A DNA stretch of 10,694 nucleotides from an uncultured Collinsella sp. (GCA_900544465.1 UQVT01000054.1:1-10694), one strand, 5' to 3'; counted from the first letter of the stretch, positions 1 to 6,286 are shown. Notes: generated by a model not told the origin, from the letters alone. Numbers and translations: made by a program.

Positions 1-6
1 TCGGGT

Positions 7-44
7 TCCCATATTCATCCGCACATGTGCGGATGAATATGGGA
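7..44. repeat. 38-bp perfect palindrome, possible operator or hairpin
   Basis: Bases 7-25 are the exact reverse complement of 26-44, with no central spacer (core GCACATGTGC). A loopless palindrome suits a dimeric DNA-binding protein better than an RNA terminator. The 8-mer CGGATGAA, which forms part of the right arm (30-37), occurs again at 51-58, exactly 21 bp on. ATATTCA from the left arm (11-17) recurs at 63-69. No gene is visible upstream within the window, so what it would control is unknown. It could also be the fold-back end of a transcript or a small repeat element. Confidence 0.6.
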
Positions 45-82
45 GGTGTTCGGATGAAGTTGATATTCAAGGGTCGACACAT

Positions 83-121
83 AAGCGGGGGCGAACGTTG
101 AGATAACGTTCGCCCCCGCTT
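83..121. terminator. Strong GC-rich hairpin, probable terminator of the M20 gene
   Basis: A 17-bp perfect stem (83-99 with 105-121) encloses the 5-base loop GAGAT. It starts 36 bases beyond the stop of the minus-strand amidohydrolase, the right place for its transcription terminator. The following tract is weak in both directions: TTATGT reading minus, TTTGCT reading plus. It may therefore act bidirectionally, or stabilise the 3' end rather than being a textbook intrinsic terminator. Confidence 0.55.
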
Positions 122-156
122 TGCTCTAGCCAGGTTGTTACGGGTGGGTGTGACGG

Positions 157-1620
157 CTACTCGCCATGCTTCTCCTCGTGGCGAGCGGCGGCACGGGCAT
201 CGTGAATGCCCTTGATGGCGGCATGGCGGGCGGTGCGGGCGTCGTGCACGGCGTCGCGGGCCTCGGCGGCCGTTGCCTTGGCAGAGCGCAGCTTGGCTGC
301 CAGGTCGGGATTGGTCTCGGCAACCGCGGCGATCGTGGGGCCGTCGAGCTCTTCTTGCGTGGGCTCGGCCAAAAAGTCGATGGCATACTGAGCGGCTACC
401 ATGGAGCCCTTGGCGAGCACGCTCTCGTCGATCTTATAGAAGCAGGAGTGCTGGGCATAGGTGGCGCCGATCTGGGGGTTGCGCGTGCCAACAAAGGCGA
501 GCACGCCCGGTACGCGGCGCAGATACTCCGAGAAGTCCTCGCCCGAAAGCGTGCCGCGGTAATGGCCCTCGCCTGCGGGGCCCAGGCACTTGAGCACAGC
601 TTGGCGGCAGCGCTCGCTCGAGGCGGCATCGTTTTCGACCTTGTAGTTGGCGATGGTGTAGTCGGTGAGTTCGGCCTCGGCGCCTAGCGCTGCTGCGGTG
701 TGCTCCACGATGCGGCGCATAAGCTCGGGCATCTCCTCATGCGTTTTGTCGCCATAGGTGCGCACCGTGCCGGCGAGGTACGCCGTGCCGGCGATAACGT
801 TGCGCGCGGTGCCGCCGTGCAGCTCGCCGACGGTGATGACGGCGGGTTCGTAGGGGCTAATCTCGCGCGAGACGATGGTCTGCAGGGCGTTGACGATCTC
901 TGCCGCAACCATAACGGCGTCGTGGCCGCGCTGGGGCATGGCGCCATGGCACGAGGTGCCGCGGACGTCGATGCGGAACCAGTCGGTGTTTGCCATGCGT
1001 GGGCCGGGCTCGCAGCTTACGGTACCGGCGTCGACCTCGCTCCAGATGTGCGCGGCGTAGGCGCCATCGACGCCGTCGAGCACACCCGTGCCAATCATGA
1101 GTTTGGCGCCCTGGCCGTTTTCCTCGCTGGGCTGGAATACGATGCGAATCTCGCCGTGGATGTCATCGGTCATGTGGCGCAGAATCTGCAGCGTGCCGAG
1201 CATCATGGCGATATGGCAGTCGTGACCGCAGGCGTGCATGCAGCCCTCATTGACGCTGGCGAACTCCTCGCCGGTCTGCTCAGTGACGGGCAGGGCGTCG
1301 ATATCGGCGCGCAGCAGGATGCGGCGGCGCGGCGTGCCGTCCTCGCGGTAGGCATCCGGCGCGGTGCCGCGAAGCGTCGCCACCAGGCCCGTCTTGAGCG
1401 GACGCTCGTAGGGGATATTCATGGCGTCGAGCTGGTTGGCGATGTCGGAAGTCGTGCGCTCCTCGGCAAGGCTCAACTCCGGGTGCTTATGGAAGTGCCG
1501 GCGCTGCTTGATGATGTAGGGTTCAAACTCGGCGGCGATATCCTGGATGGCCGCGGTGACGTCGTCTGCCGCGCGAACCTCGGTTGCCGCCATAATTTGC
1601 TGTGCCTTGGTCTTCGTCAT
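157..1620 (-). CDS. M20D-family metallo-amidohydrolase (amidohydrolase/carboxypeptidase type)
   Basis: A 487-residue protein of the peptidase M20D family, which hydrolyses N-acyl amino acids or related amides (relatives: IAA-amino acid hydrolases, HipO, N-acetyl-diaminopimelate deacetylase). The metal-site motif HACGHDCH lies at residues 129-136. By analogy with family members the ligands would be C131, H133, E167, H191 and H391, with E166 in QPSEEN as general base. The dimerisation/lid region follows (about 205-325, with CHGAMPQRGHDA at 224-234). The start ATG at 1620 is supported by AAGGAG 10 bases upstream and by the loss of family similarity beyond it; the frame stays open to 2355 only as a shadow of the divergent gene. 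Residues from about 428 to the end form an Ala/Arg/His/Glu-rich tail (repeated HDAR, charged helix) not typical of the roughly 390-residue family core. There is no signal peptide, so it is probably cytoplasmic. Exact substrate unknown. Confidence 0.9.
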   Translation of the reverse strand: MTKTKAQQIMAATEVRAADDVTAAIQDIAAEFEPYIIKQRRHFHKHPELSLAEERTTSDIANQLDAMNIPYERPLKTGLVATLRGTAPDAYREDGTPRRRILLRADIDALPVTEQTGEEFASVNEGCMHACGHDCHIAMMLGTLQILRHMTDDIHGEIRIVFQPSEENGQGAKLMIGTGVLDGVDGAYAAHIWSEVDAGTVSCEPGPRMANTDWFRIDVRGTSCHGAMPQRGHDAVMVAAEIVNALQTIVSREISPYEPAVITVGELHGGTARNVIAGTAYLAGTVRTYGDKTHEEMPELMRRIVEHTAAALGAEAELTDYTIANYKVENDAASSERCRQAVLKCLGPAGEGHYRGTLSGEDFSEYLRRVPGVLAFVGTRNPQIGATYAQHSCFYKIDESVLAKGSMVAAQYAIDFLAEPTQEELDGPTIAAVAETNPDLAAKLRSAKATAAEARDAVHDARTARHAAIKGIHDARAAARHEEKHGE

Positions 1621-1788
1621 GGTCGATTTGCTCCTTGCTGGGTTGATCGCAAAATCGTACAGGCTTTCTCCAGTATGCCACCTGCCGCTAGGGCTGGTAA
1701 AGTTGCCGTTTGCCGCTTGGGGTTTTGTTACAAGGGCGGGGGAGTACACTCGGGGGTGTTGAATTACCTGCCAGAGATGGGGATGCCC
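1621..1788. promoter_or_regulatory. Divergent intergenic region between the two amidohydrolase genes
   Basis: This stretch separates two divergently transcribed hydrolase genes and should hold promoters for both. Reading minus, TACGAT (1654-1659) is a possible -10 for the M20 gene, about 34 bases before its start. Reading plus, TTGCCG near 1693 followed 17 bases later by TGTTAC is a possible but poor promoter pair. No strong operator palindrome is visible. The promoter assignments are guesses; the region itself is supported by the gene layout. Confidence 0.35.
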
Positions 1789-3426
1789 ATGCGACATATC
1801 GATCGGATTATTCGCTCCAAGAACGTCTTTACCGCGCAAGACGGCATCGATACCGCCCGCGAGTTGGCGATCGCCATCGCGGGCGATCGCATCGTCGCTG
1901 TCGGCGCGCCCGATGACGTGATTGCCGCCGCACCTGCCGCCACGCCGGTGGTCGATTACGGCGAGCAGTTTGTCTGTCCCGGTTTCCATGACGCTCATCT
2001 GCACTTCTTCCATACCTCGGTCGGTTCCTCGCCGTATATGCTCATGGATATGGGCACGTCCGAGGCGGCACTGGTGCAGCATGCGCTCGAGTTTTCCCAG
2101 GACCTGCCCGACGACGCTTGGGTTGTGACGCAGGGCTGGCGCGACTACCGTTGGGACCCGCCCGAGCATCCTACCAAGGCCTCCCTCGACGCCGCCTTCC
2201 CCGATCGTCCCTGTGTTATGTATTCGGGCGACGGGCACACGCTGTGGCTCAACAGCCGCGCACTCGATGCACTCGGCGTCACGCGCGACAGCGAGCCACC
2301 AGCGGGCGGTAGCTACGACAAGGACGCAAACGGCGAGCTCACGGGTATTGCTCACGAGGCGGCTGCCATGCAGCTGCTACCGCGCTGCCTTGAGTGGCTG
2401 GGCGAGGATCGCATCGCAAGCGCTTACGCCGATCAAATGAGGCGGATGGCCGAGCAGGGCATCACCTCGATATGCGATATGTCGCTCATGCCCATGCCGG
2501 GCTGCGATTTTATCCGCGACGACGTCTACGACAAACTGCAGGCAGCCGGCAAGTTGGGCATCCGAGCCCATTTGTTTCCCACGCTGCTGGATGACCAATC
2601 GCGCTTGGAAGAGCTGCAGGTACGTTACGCGAACAACGCGCTGCTTTCGGCGCCAGGCTTTAAGCAGTTCTTCGACGGCGTGTCGGGCGAACACACGGCC
2701 TATCTCACCGAGCCCTATACCAACCCGCGCTTCCCGGGCGATCAAGGTCGCCTGACGGTTCCTGCCGAGCGCATGCGCAAGCTGGTTCTGGCGGCCGCGG
2801 AGCGCGGCCATACCGTGCGCATCCACGTCATCGGCGACGGTGCGATTCATGCCGCGCTGGATATCTTCGAGGAGGCCGCCGACCTGTACGGCCTGCCCCA
2901 GCACGGCCATAACACGCTCGAGCACCTGGAGAACCTCTTGCCCGAGGACATCGATCGTCTACGCAAGCTTAACGTCGTTGCCTCGAGCCAGCCCTGTCAC
3001 ATTACACTCGACCCGGGCGGCCCCGAGCGCGATCTGGGTCTGGAACGCAGCCGCATCATGTGGCCGTTTGCGACCTATAAGCAGCGCGGCATCCGCCAAG
3101 CCTTCGGCACCGATAGCCCCATCACAGCTGTTACAAGCATGAACGTGCTCTACACGGCTATCACGCGCCAGGATCCCAAAAGCCACTGGCCCGAGGGCGG
3201 CTGGTTACCGAGCGAGCGCATCGATGCAGCAACAGCCCTGCGCAACTACACCCTGGGCAGCGCCTATGCAGCGGGCGACGAGCAAAACCTCGGCAGCTTG
3301 GAGCCCGGCAAATACGCCGATCTGGTAGTCCTGGACCAAAACCCGCTCACCATCGACCCCCAAGAGCTTCAGGCTACCAAGGTTCAGACCACCTACCTGG
3401 CAGGCAACCTCATCTACGAGCGTTAA
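1789..3426 (+). CDS. YtcJ-type metal-dependent amidohydrolase
   Basis: A protein of about 545 residues of the amidohydrolase superfamily, YtcJ/NfdA-like branch, whose members hydrolyse amide or formamide bonds in small molecules. An N-terminal beta-sandwich part (RIIRSKNVFTA, then AIAGDRIVAVG) leads into the metal-binding HLH (H70, H72) in PGFHDAHLHFFH. Further family signatures are DGHTLWLNSRAL (about 148-159), HVIGDGAIHAALD (from H346), GTDSPI with the likely catalytic D442, and the C-terminal GSLEPGKYADLVVLDQNPL. The length is normal for the family. The start is uncertain: in-frame ATGs lie at 1777, 1783 and 1789, and a GTG at 1756 preceded by GGGGGAG. I prefer 1789 because MRHIDRIIRSKNVF fits family N-termini and GATGGGG lies just upstream. 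The open frame back to 700 is an antisense shadow of the M20 gene. No signal peptide is seen. Substrate unknown. Confidence 0.88.
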   Translation: MRHIDRIIRSKNVFTAQDGIDTARELAIAIAGDRIVAVGAPDDVIAAAPAATPVVDYGEQFVCPGFHDAHLHFFHTSVGSSPYMLMDMGTSEAALVQHALEFSQDLPDDAWVVTQGWRDYRWDPPEHPTKASLDAAFPDRPCVMYSGDGHTLWLNSRALDALGVTRDSEPPAGGSYDKDANGELTGIAHEAAAMQLLPRCLEWLGEDRIASAYADQMRRMAEQGITSICDMSLMPMPGCDFIRDDVYDKLQAAGKLGIRAHLFPTLLDDQSRLEELQVRYANNALLSAPGFKQFFDGVSGEHTAYLTEPYTNPRFPGDQGRLTVPAERMRKLVLAAAERGHTVRIHVIGDGAIHAALDIFEEAADLYGLPQHGHNTLEHLENLLPEDIDRLRKLNVVASSQPCHITLDPGGPERDLGLERSRIMWPFATYKQRGIRQAFGTDSPITAVTSMNVLYTAITRQDPKSHWPEGGWLPSERIDAATALRNYTLGSAYAAGDEQNLGSLEPGKYADLVVLDQNPLTIDPQELQATKVQTTYLAGNLIYER

Positions 3427-3444
3427 CCCCACATCTCACCCCTC

Positions 3445-3511
3445 AGTTGCGGTGAAATAGTCCCTAAAATCGGCCTTCAAGCCCAAAAACAGGAACTATT
3501 CCACCGCAACT
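3445..3511. repeat. Imperfect inverted repeat (21-bp stem, 25-base loop) after the YtcJ-type gene
   Basis: Bases 3445-3465 pair with 3491-3511 with two mismatches; the arms carry TTGCGGTGAAATAGTCCC and its near-complement. The loop (3466-3490) has a small GGC/GCC stem of its own. It lies 18 bases after the stop codon, so it may end or protect the transcript. The downstream sequence is TAAAAGAG reading plus, and no T-run follows on either strand, which argues against a simple intrinsic terminator. It looks like a dispersed intergenic palindrome, but that needs a genome to test. Confidence 0.6.
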
Positions 3512-3575
3512 TAAAAGAGCGCGTCTCAACAACGTGCCCCTTTCTTGTTCGCACCATCTGCATCGCCATTTTGCT

Positions 3576-3803
3576 GCACTGACTTTTCTGAATGCCGGGA
3601 CCGAATTAGTTAACCTGCCTCCCGTGTGGCTCCGGAGGGGCGGGGCATAAGGTTTATCGCGAGTTCCGCACGAGCCGAAGGCCACTTAATGTGGCCTTCG
3701 TGCGAGCAGGACTGCCCGAGCAGGAAACCTTATGCCCCGCCCCTCCGGAGCCACACGGGAGCCACCGCTAAGTTATCCCCCAGCATTCAGAAAATCTAAG
3801 TGC
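3576..3803. repeat. Nested inverted-repeat element upstream of groESL (MITE-like)
   Basis: The core is a perfect 37-bp inverted repeat, 3619-3655 with 3725-3761. Its 69-base interior holds another hairpin: CGAAGGCCAC (3677-3686) pairs with GTGGCCTTCG (3692-3701) around loop TTAAT, and CGCA/TGCG extends the stem past a 5-base bulge. Outside the core, a further imperfect inverted pair carries TTTTCTGAATGC at 3584-3595 and its near-complement at 3783-3794; similarity continues outward to GCACT (3576-3580) and AGTGC (3799-3803), with one indel. Outer ends plus nested palindromes resemble a non-autonomous miniature element or a bacterial long-palindrome repeat. No transposase, credible ORF or target-site duplication was recognised. 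The small ORFs here lie across the arms and are not believable genes. Confidence 0.65.
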
Positions 3804-3830
3804 CAAAAAATAAGATTTTTTGACTCCGTG

Positions 3831-3859
3831 TTGTATAACCCGTCATTCGTGGGTACCAT
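3831..3859 (+). promoter_or_regulatory. Candidate groES promoter
   Basis: TTGTAT (3831-3836) and TACCAT (3854-3859) are separated by 17 bases, which would give a leader of about 65 bases. Competing elements nearby are TTGACT (3820-3825) and TATAAC (3834-3839), but these are only 8 bases apart and do not pair with each other as a standard promoter. The A/T-rich palindrome AAAAAAT-AAG-ATTTTTT (3805-3821) sits immediately upstream. No CIRCE (TTAGCACTC-N9-GAGTGCTAA) or HAIR-like operator is seen, so heat-shock control is not explained by what I can read. Confidence 0.35.
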
Positions 3860-3890
3860 TCAACGCGTACGCAAACAAAAAGGGTTAATT

Positions 3891-3909
3891 CGCGTGGCAT
3901 AACCACGCG
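3891..3909 (+). promoter_or_regulatory. 5'-leader hairpin next to the groES ribosome-binding site
   Basis: CGCGTGG (3891-3897) pairs perfectly with CCACGCG (3903-3909) around loop CATAA. It ends 7 bases before the strong Shine-Dalgarno AAGGAGG (3917-3923) of groES. A stable stem this close to, but not covering, the ribosome-binding site could protect the 5' end of the message or affect initiation. It might also be a small protein-binding site in DNA. Function is inference. Confidence 0.45.
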
Positions 3910-3931
3910 GCCCAAAAAGGAGGAGACAAGC

Positions 3932-4225
3932 ATGTCGTCTTTGAAGCCGCTTGCAGATCGTGTTCTGGTCAAGCCCGACGAGGCCGAGCAGAAGACCGCT
4001 TCTGGTCTGTATATCGCCAGCAACGCTCAGGAGAAGCCGCAGCGCGGCACCATCGTTGCCGTGGGCGCCGGCAAGGTCAACGACAAGGGTGAGCGCATCC
4101 CCATGGACGTCAAGGTTGGCGACGTTGTCATCTACGGTAAGTTCGGTGGCAACGAGGTCAAGGTCGACGGCGAGAAGTATCTGCTGATGCGCGCCGACGA
4201 CATCTACGCTGTCGTCGAGGCCTAG
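3932..4225 (+). CDS. groES: Co-chaperonin GroES (Hsp10)
   Basis: A 97-residue protein, full length for the family. It forms the seven-subunit lid that caps GroEL and closes the folding chamber in the cytoplasm. Visible features are the N-terminal LKPLADRVLVKPDEAEQKT, the mobile loop around residues 17-34 with the GroEL-contacting hydrophobic tripeptide LYI (26-28), and the barrel strands ending in EKYLLMRADDIYAVVE. The start is fixed by AAGGAGG 8 bases upstream. groEL follows 96 bases downstream, the usual bicistronic order. Codon use is strongly biased (AAG, GAG, GTC, GGC), as expected for a highly expressed gene. Confidence 0.98.
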   Translation: MSSLKPLADRVLVKPDEAEQKTASGLYIASNAQEKPQRGTIVAVGAGKVNDKGERIPMDVKVGDVVIYGKFGGNEVKVDGEKYLLMRADDIYAVVEA

Positions 4226-4255
4226 TCCCGTCAGAATCTCTGATTCGTCTTTGAG

Positions 4256-4291
4256 CGCGTCCGCCGCATAGGACTCGGAAGCGGCGACGCG
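4256..4291 (+). promoter_or_regulatory. Hairpin in the groES-groEL intergenic spacer
   Basis: Bases 4256-4267 pair with 4281-4291 (11 bp, one bulged C) around a 13-base loop. A smaller GAATC-TCT-GATTC hairpin lies at 4234-4246. The larger stem is followed by CACATTTCTTTT and then the groEL ribosome-binding site (GGAGG, 4307-4311). It could be a processing site, a partial terminator adjusting the GroES:GroEL ratio, or a stabiliser of the groEL message. The T-rich stretch is interrupted, so full termination is unlikely. Confidence 0.45.
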
Positions 4292-4321
4292 AGTCACATT
4301 TCTTTTGGAGGATTACCCACT

Positions 4322-5959
4322 ATGGCAAAGAACATTACGTTCAACACCGATGCCCGCGCTAAGCTCGCCAAGGGCGTCAACACCCTGGCCGACGCCGTTA
4401 CCGTCACCATGGGCCCCAAGGGCCGCTACGTTGCGCTGCAGCGCACGTTCGGTGCTCCGACCATCACCAACGACGGCGTTTCCGTCGCTAAGGAGATCGA
4501 GCTCGAGGACAACATCGAGAACATGGGCGCCCAGCTGGTGAAGGAGGTCGCCACCAAGACCAACGACACCGTGGGTGACGGCACCACCACCGCAACCCTG
4601 CTCGCCCAGGCCATCGTCAACGACGGCCTGCGCAACGTCGCCGCCGGCGCCAACCCGCTGGCCATCCGTCGCGGCATCGACAAGGCTGTAAACGCCGCTG
4701 TCGCCGAGATGAAGAAGCAGGCCAAGCCGGTCGAGACCAAGGAGCAGATCGCTTCCGTCGGCACCATCTCCGCTGGTGACCCCGAGGTTGGCGAGAAGAT
4801 CGCCGAGGCCATGGAGGTCGTGGGCAAGGACGGCGTCATCACCGTCGAGGATTCCCAGACGTTCGACATTACCATCGACACCGTCGAGGGCATGCAGTTC
4901 GACAAGGGCTATGTCTCTGCTTACTTCGTCACGGACAACGACCGCATGGAGGCCGTGATGAAGGATCCGTACATCCTCATCACCGACCAGAAGATCTCCA
5001 GCGTTCAGGACATCATGCCCGTTCTCGAGGCTGTCCAGCGCGCTGGCCGTGGCCTGCTCATCATCGCTGAGGACATCGACGGCGAGGCTCTGCCTACCCT
5101 GGTCCTCAACAAGATCCGTGGCGCCCTCAACGTCTGCGCCGTTAAGGCCCCGGGCTACGGCGATCGCCGCAAGCGCATCCTCGAGGACATCGCCGTCCTT
5201 ACCGGTGGCCAGGCCGCTCTGGACGAGCTGGGCGTGAAGGTCGCTGACATCACCGCCGATATGCTCGGTACCGCTAAGTCCGTCACCATCTCCAAGGACA
5301 ACACCGTCGTCGTCGGTGGCGCTGGCTCCAAGGAGGCCATCGACGCTCGCATCGCTCAGATCAAGGGTGAGATGGAGAACACCACCTCTGACTTCGACCG
5401 TGAGAAGCTCCAGGAGCGCCTGGCCAAGCTCTCCGGTGGCGTTGCCGTCATCAAGGTCGGCGCTGCTACCGAGTCCGAGCTCAAGGAGATCAAGCATCGC
5501 GTCGAGGACGCCCTGCAGGCTACCCGCGCTGCTGTCGAGGAGGGCATCGTCGCCGGTGGCGGCGTCGCCTTCATGGACGCTGCTCCTGCGCTCGACGCCG
5601 TTGAGCTTGACGACCCCGAGGAGAAGATCGGTGTCGACATCGTCAAGAAGGCTCTGACCGCTCCGGTCGCTACCATCGCCAAGAACGCTGGCTTTGAGGG
5701 CGCTGTCGTGGTCGACAAGGTTGCCGAGCTGCCCGCCGGCCAGGGTCTCAACTCTGCCAACGGTGAGTGGGGCGACATGATCGAGATGGGCGTCCTCGAC
5801 CCCGTCAAGGTCAGCCGCGTCACCCTGCAGAACGCTGCTTCTGTCGCCAGCCTGATCCTCATCACCGAGGCTACCGTCTCCGATGTGCCCAAGAACACTC
5901 AGCTTGAGGACGCTATCGCTGCTGCCACCGCTGGTCAGCAGGGCGGCGGTATGTACTAA
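4322..5959 (+). CDS. groEL: Chaperonin GroEL (Hsp60)
   Basis: A 545-residue full-length chaperonin, the ATP-driven tetradecameric folding chamber that works with GroES. Nucleotide-site signatures are VTMGPKGRYV (27-36), TNDG with D51, GDGTTTATLLAQ with D86, and the catalytic aspartate D396 in VEDALQATRAAVEEG, followed by the AGGG loop. The apical domain (about 190-370) is intact, with no frameshift. Position 35, usually Asn in GRNV, is Tyr here. The C-terminal tail is short (AGQQGGGMY): only one GGM-like unit, ending in tyrosine. The start is supported by GGAGG 10 bases upstream. Codons are highly optimised, like groES and unlike the flanking genes. Many actinobacteria carry a second groEL elsewhere; here it is coupled to groES, so it is likely the main copy. 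Confidence 0.98.
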   Translation: MAKNITFNTDARAKLAKGVNTLADAVTVTMGPKGRYVALQRTFGAPTITNDGVSVAKEIELEDNIENMGAQLVKEVATKTNDTVGDGTTTATLLAQAIVNDGLRNVAAGANPLAIRRGIDKAVNAAVAEMKKQAKPVETKEQIASVGTISAGDPEVGEKIAEAMEVVGKDGVITVEDSQTFDITIDTVEGMQFDKGYVSAYFVTDNDRMEAVMKDPYILITDQKISSVQDIMPVLEAVQRAGRGLLIIAEDIDGEALPTLVLNKIRGALNVCAVKAPGYGDRRKRILEDIAVLTGGQAALDELGVKVADITADMLGTAKSVTISKDNTVVVGGAGSKEAIDARIAQIKGEMENTTSDFDREKLQERLAKLSGGVAVIKVGAATESELKEIKHRVEDALQATRAAVEEGIVAGGGVAFMDAAPALDAVELDDPEEKIGVDIVKKALTAPVATIAKNAGFEGAVVVDKVAELPAGQGLNSANGEWGDMIEMGVLDPVKVSRVTLQNAASVASLILITEATVSDVPKNTQLEDAIAAATAGQQGGGMY

Positions 5960-5987
5960 GGCCGACAAGGTCTAGAACTCCCACCGG

Positions 5988-6119
5988 GAATCCGGGGGCG
6001 TGACGGGGTTTCTCTCCGGAACGTCCTCGGACATGCAAAGAGGCTCCGCATCGCGCTTCGCGCTGCGGAGCCTCTTTGCGGAATGTTCCGGAGAGAAACC
6101 CCGTCACGCCCCCGGATCC
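5988..6119. repeat. Nested inverted-repeat element downstream of groEL
   Basis: A perfect 33-bp inverted repeat (5990-6022 with 6085-6117) extends by GGG/CCC past a one-base bulge. Inside it, 6035-6050 pairs perfectly with 6064-6079 (GCAAAGAGGCTCCGCA and complement), continued by CGCG/CGCG around loop CTT. Further out, AAGGCCGACAAGGTC (5957-5971) and GGCCTTGAGGTCGGC (6131-6145) look like a degenerate outer inverted pair. The element begins about 30 bases after the groEL stop and could end or protect that transcript. The downstream sequence (CCCTGCGTTTACGG) has no proper U-tract. Its architecture matches the element upstream of groES although the sequences differ. Because the arms are inverted copies, small ORFs beginning MTGFLSGT appear on both strands; they are artefacts of the repeat. 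Confidence 0.7.
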
Positions 6120-6150
6120 CCTGCGTTTACGGCCTTGAGGTCGGCGTGGG

Positions 6151-6264
6151 CGGAGAATGTGGTTGATGGGGATACGTGTCCCTTTCGCTGTTTCGCGCTT
6201 TGCGCGAAAGGCGCGCTACTTTGGAGCGAACGGAGAACGTGGTTGTTGCGGCAACTGATCCCCA
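6151..6264. repeat. Direct repeats and alternative hairpins before the ribU promoter
   Basis: CGGAGAAYGTGGTTG occurs at 6151-6165 and 6231-6245, 80 bp apart (14 of 15 identical). Between them are mutually exclusive stems: TTTCGCGC (6191-6198) with GCGCGAAA (6202-6209), or CCTTTCGC (6181-6188) with GCGAAAGG (6204-6211). A third option is TTCGCT (6184-6189) with AGCGAA (6225-6230). TGGGGAT (6167-6173) is answered by ATCCCCA (6258-6264). No protein-coding gene is credible here. It may be a decayed repeat element or a structured untranslated region. Confidence 0.45.
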
Positions 6265-6286
6265 CCATAAATTACCCTTGGCATAC

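Noticed and set aside
700..1788. Long N-terminal extension of the YtcJ-type frame to a 908-residue protein
   Set aside because: The extra part is antisense to the M20D gene and shows no family similarity; amidohydrolase homology begins near 1789.
1621..2355. N-terminal extension of the M20D frame to 732 residues
   Set aside because: It runs antisense into the divergent gene; a good ribosome-binding site and the family start support ATG at 1620.
3464..3685. 73-codon minus-strand ORF between the YtcJ-type gene and groES
   Set aside because: It crosses two hairpin structures, has no recognisable protein features, and is best explained by chance in GC-rich DNA.
3820..3839. TTGACT and TATAAC as the groES promoter
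   Set aside because: Both hexamers look good alone but are only 8 bases apart, far too close for a normal sigma-70 type promoter pair.
4313..5968. Open frame of 551 codons on the minus strand, opposite all of groEL
   Set aside because: It is a shadow of the strongly biased GC-rich groEL codons. Its translation is low-complexity (Asp/Leu/Gly/Val-rich), resembles no family, and lacks an appropriate ribosome-binding site.
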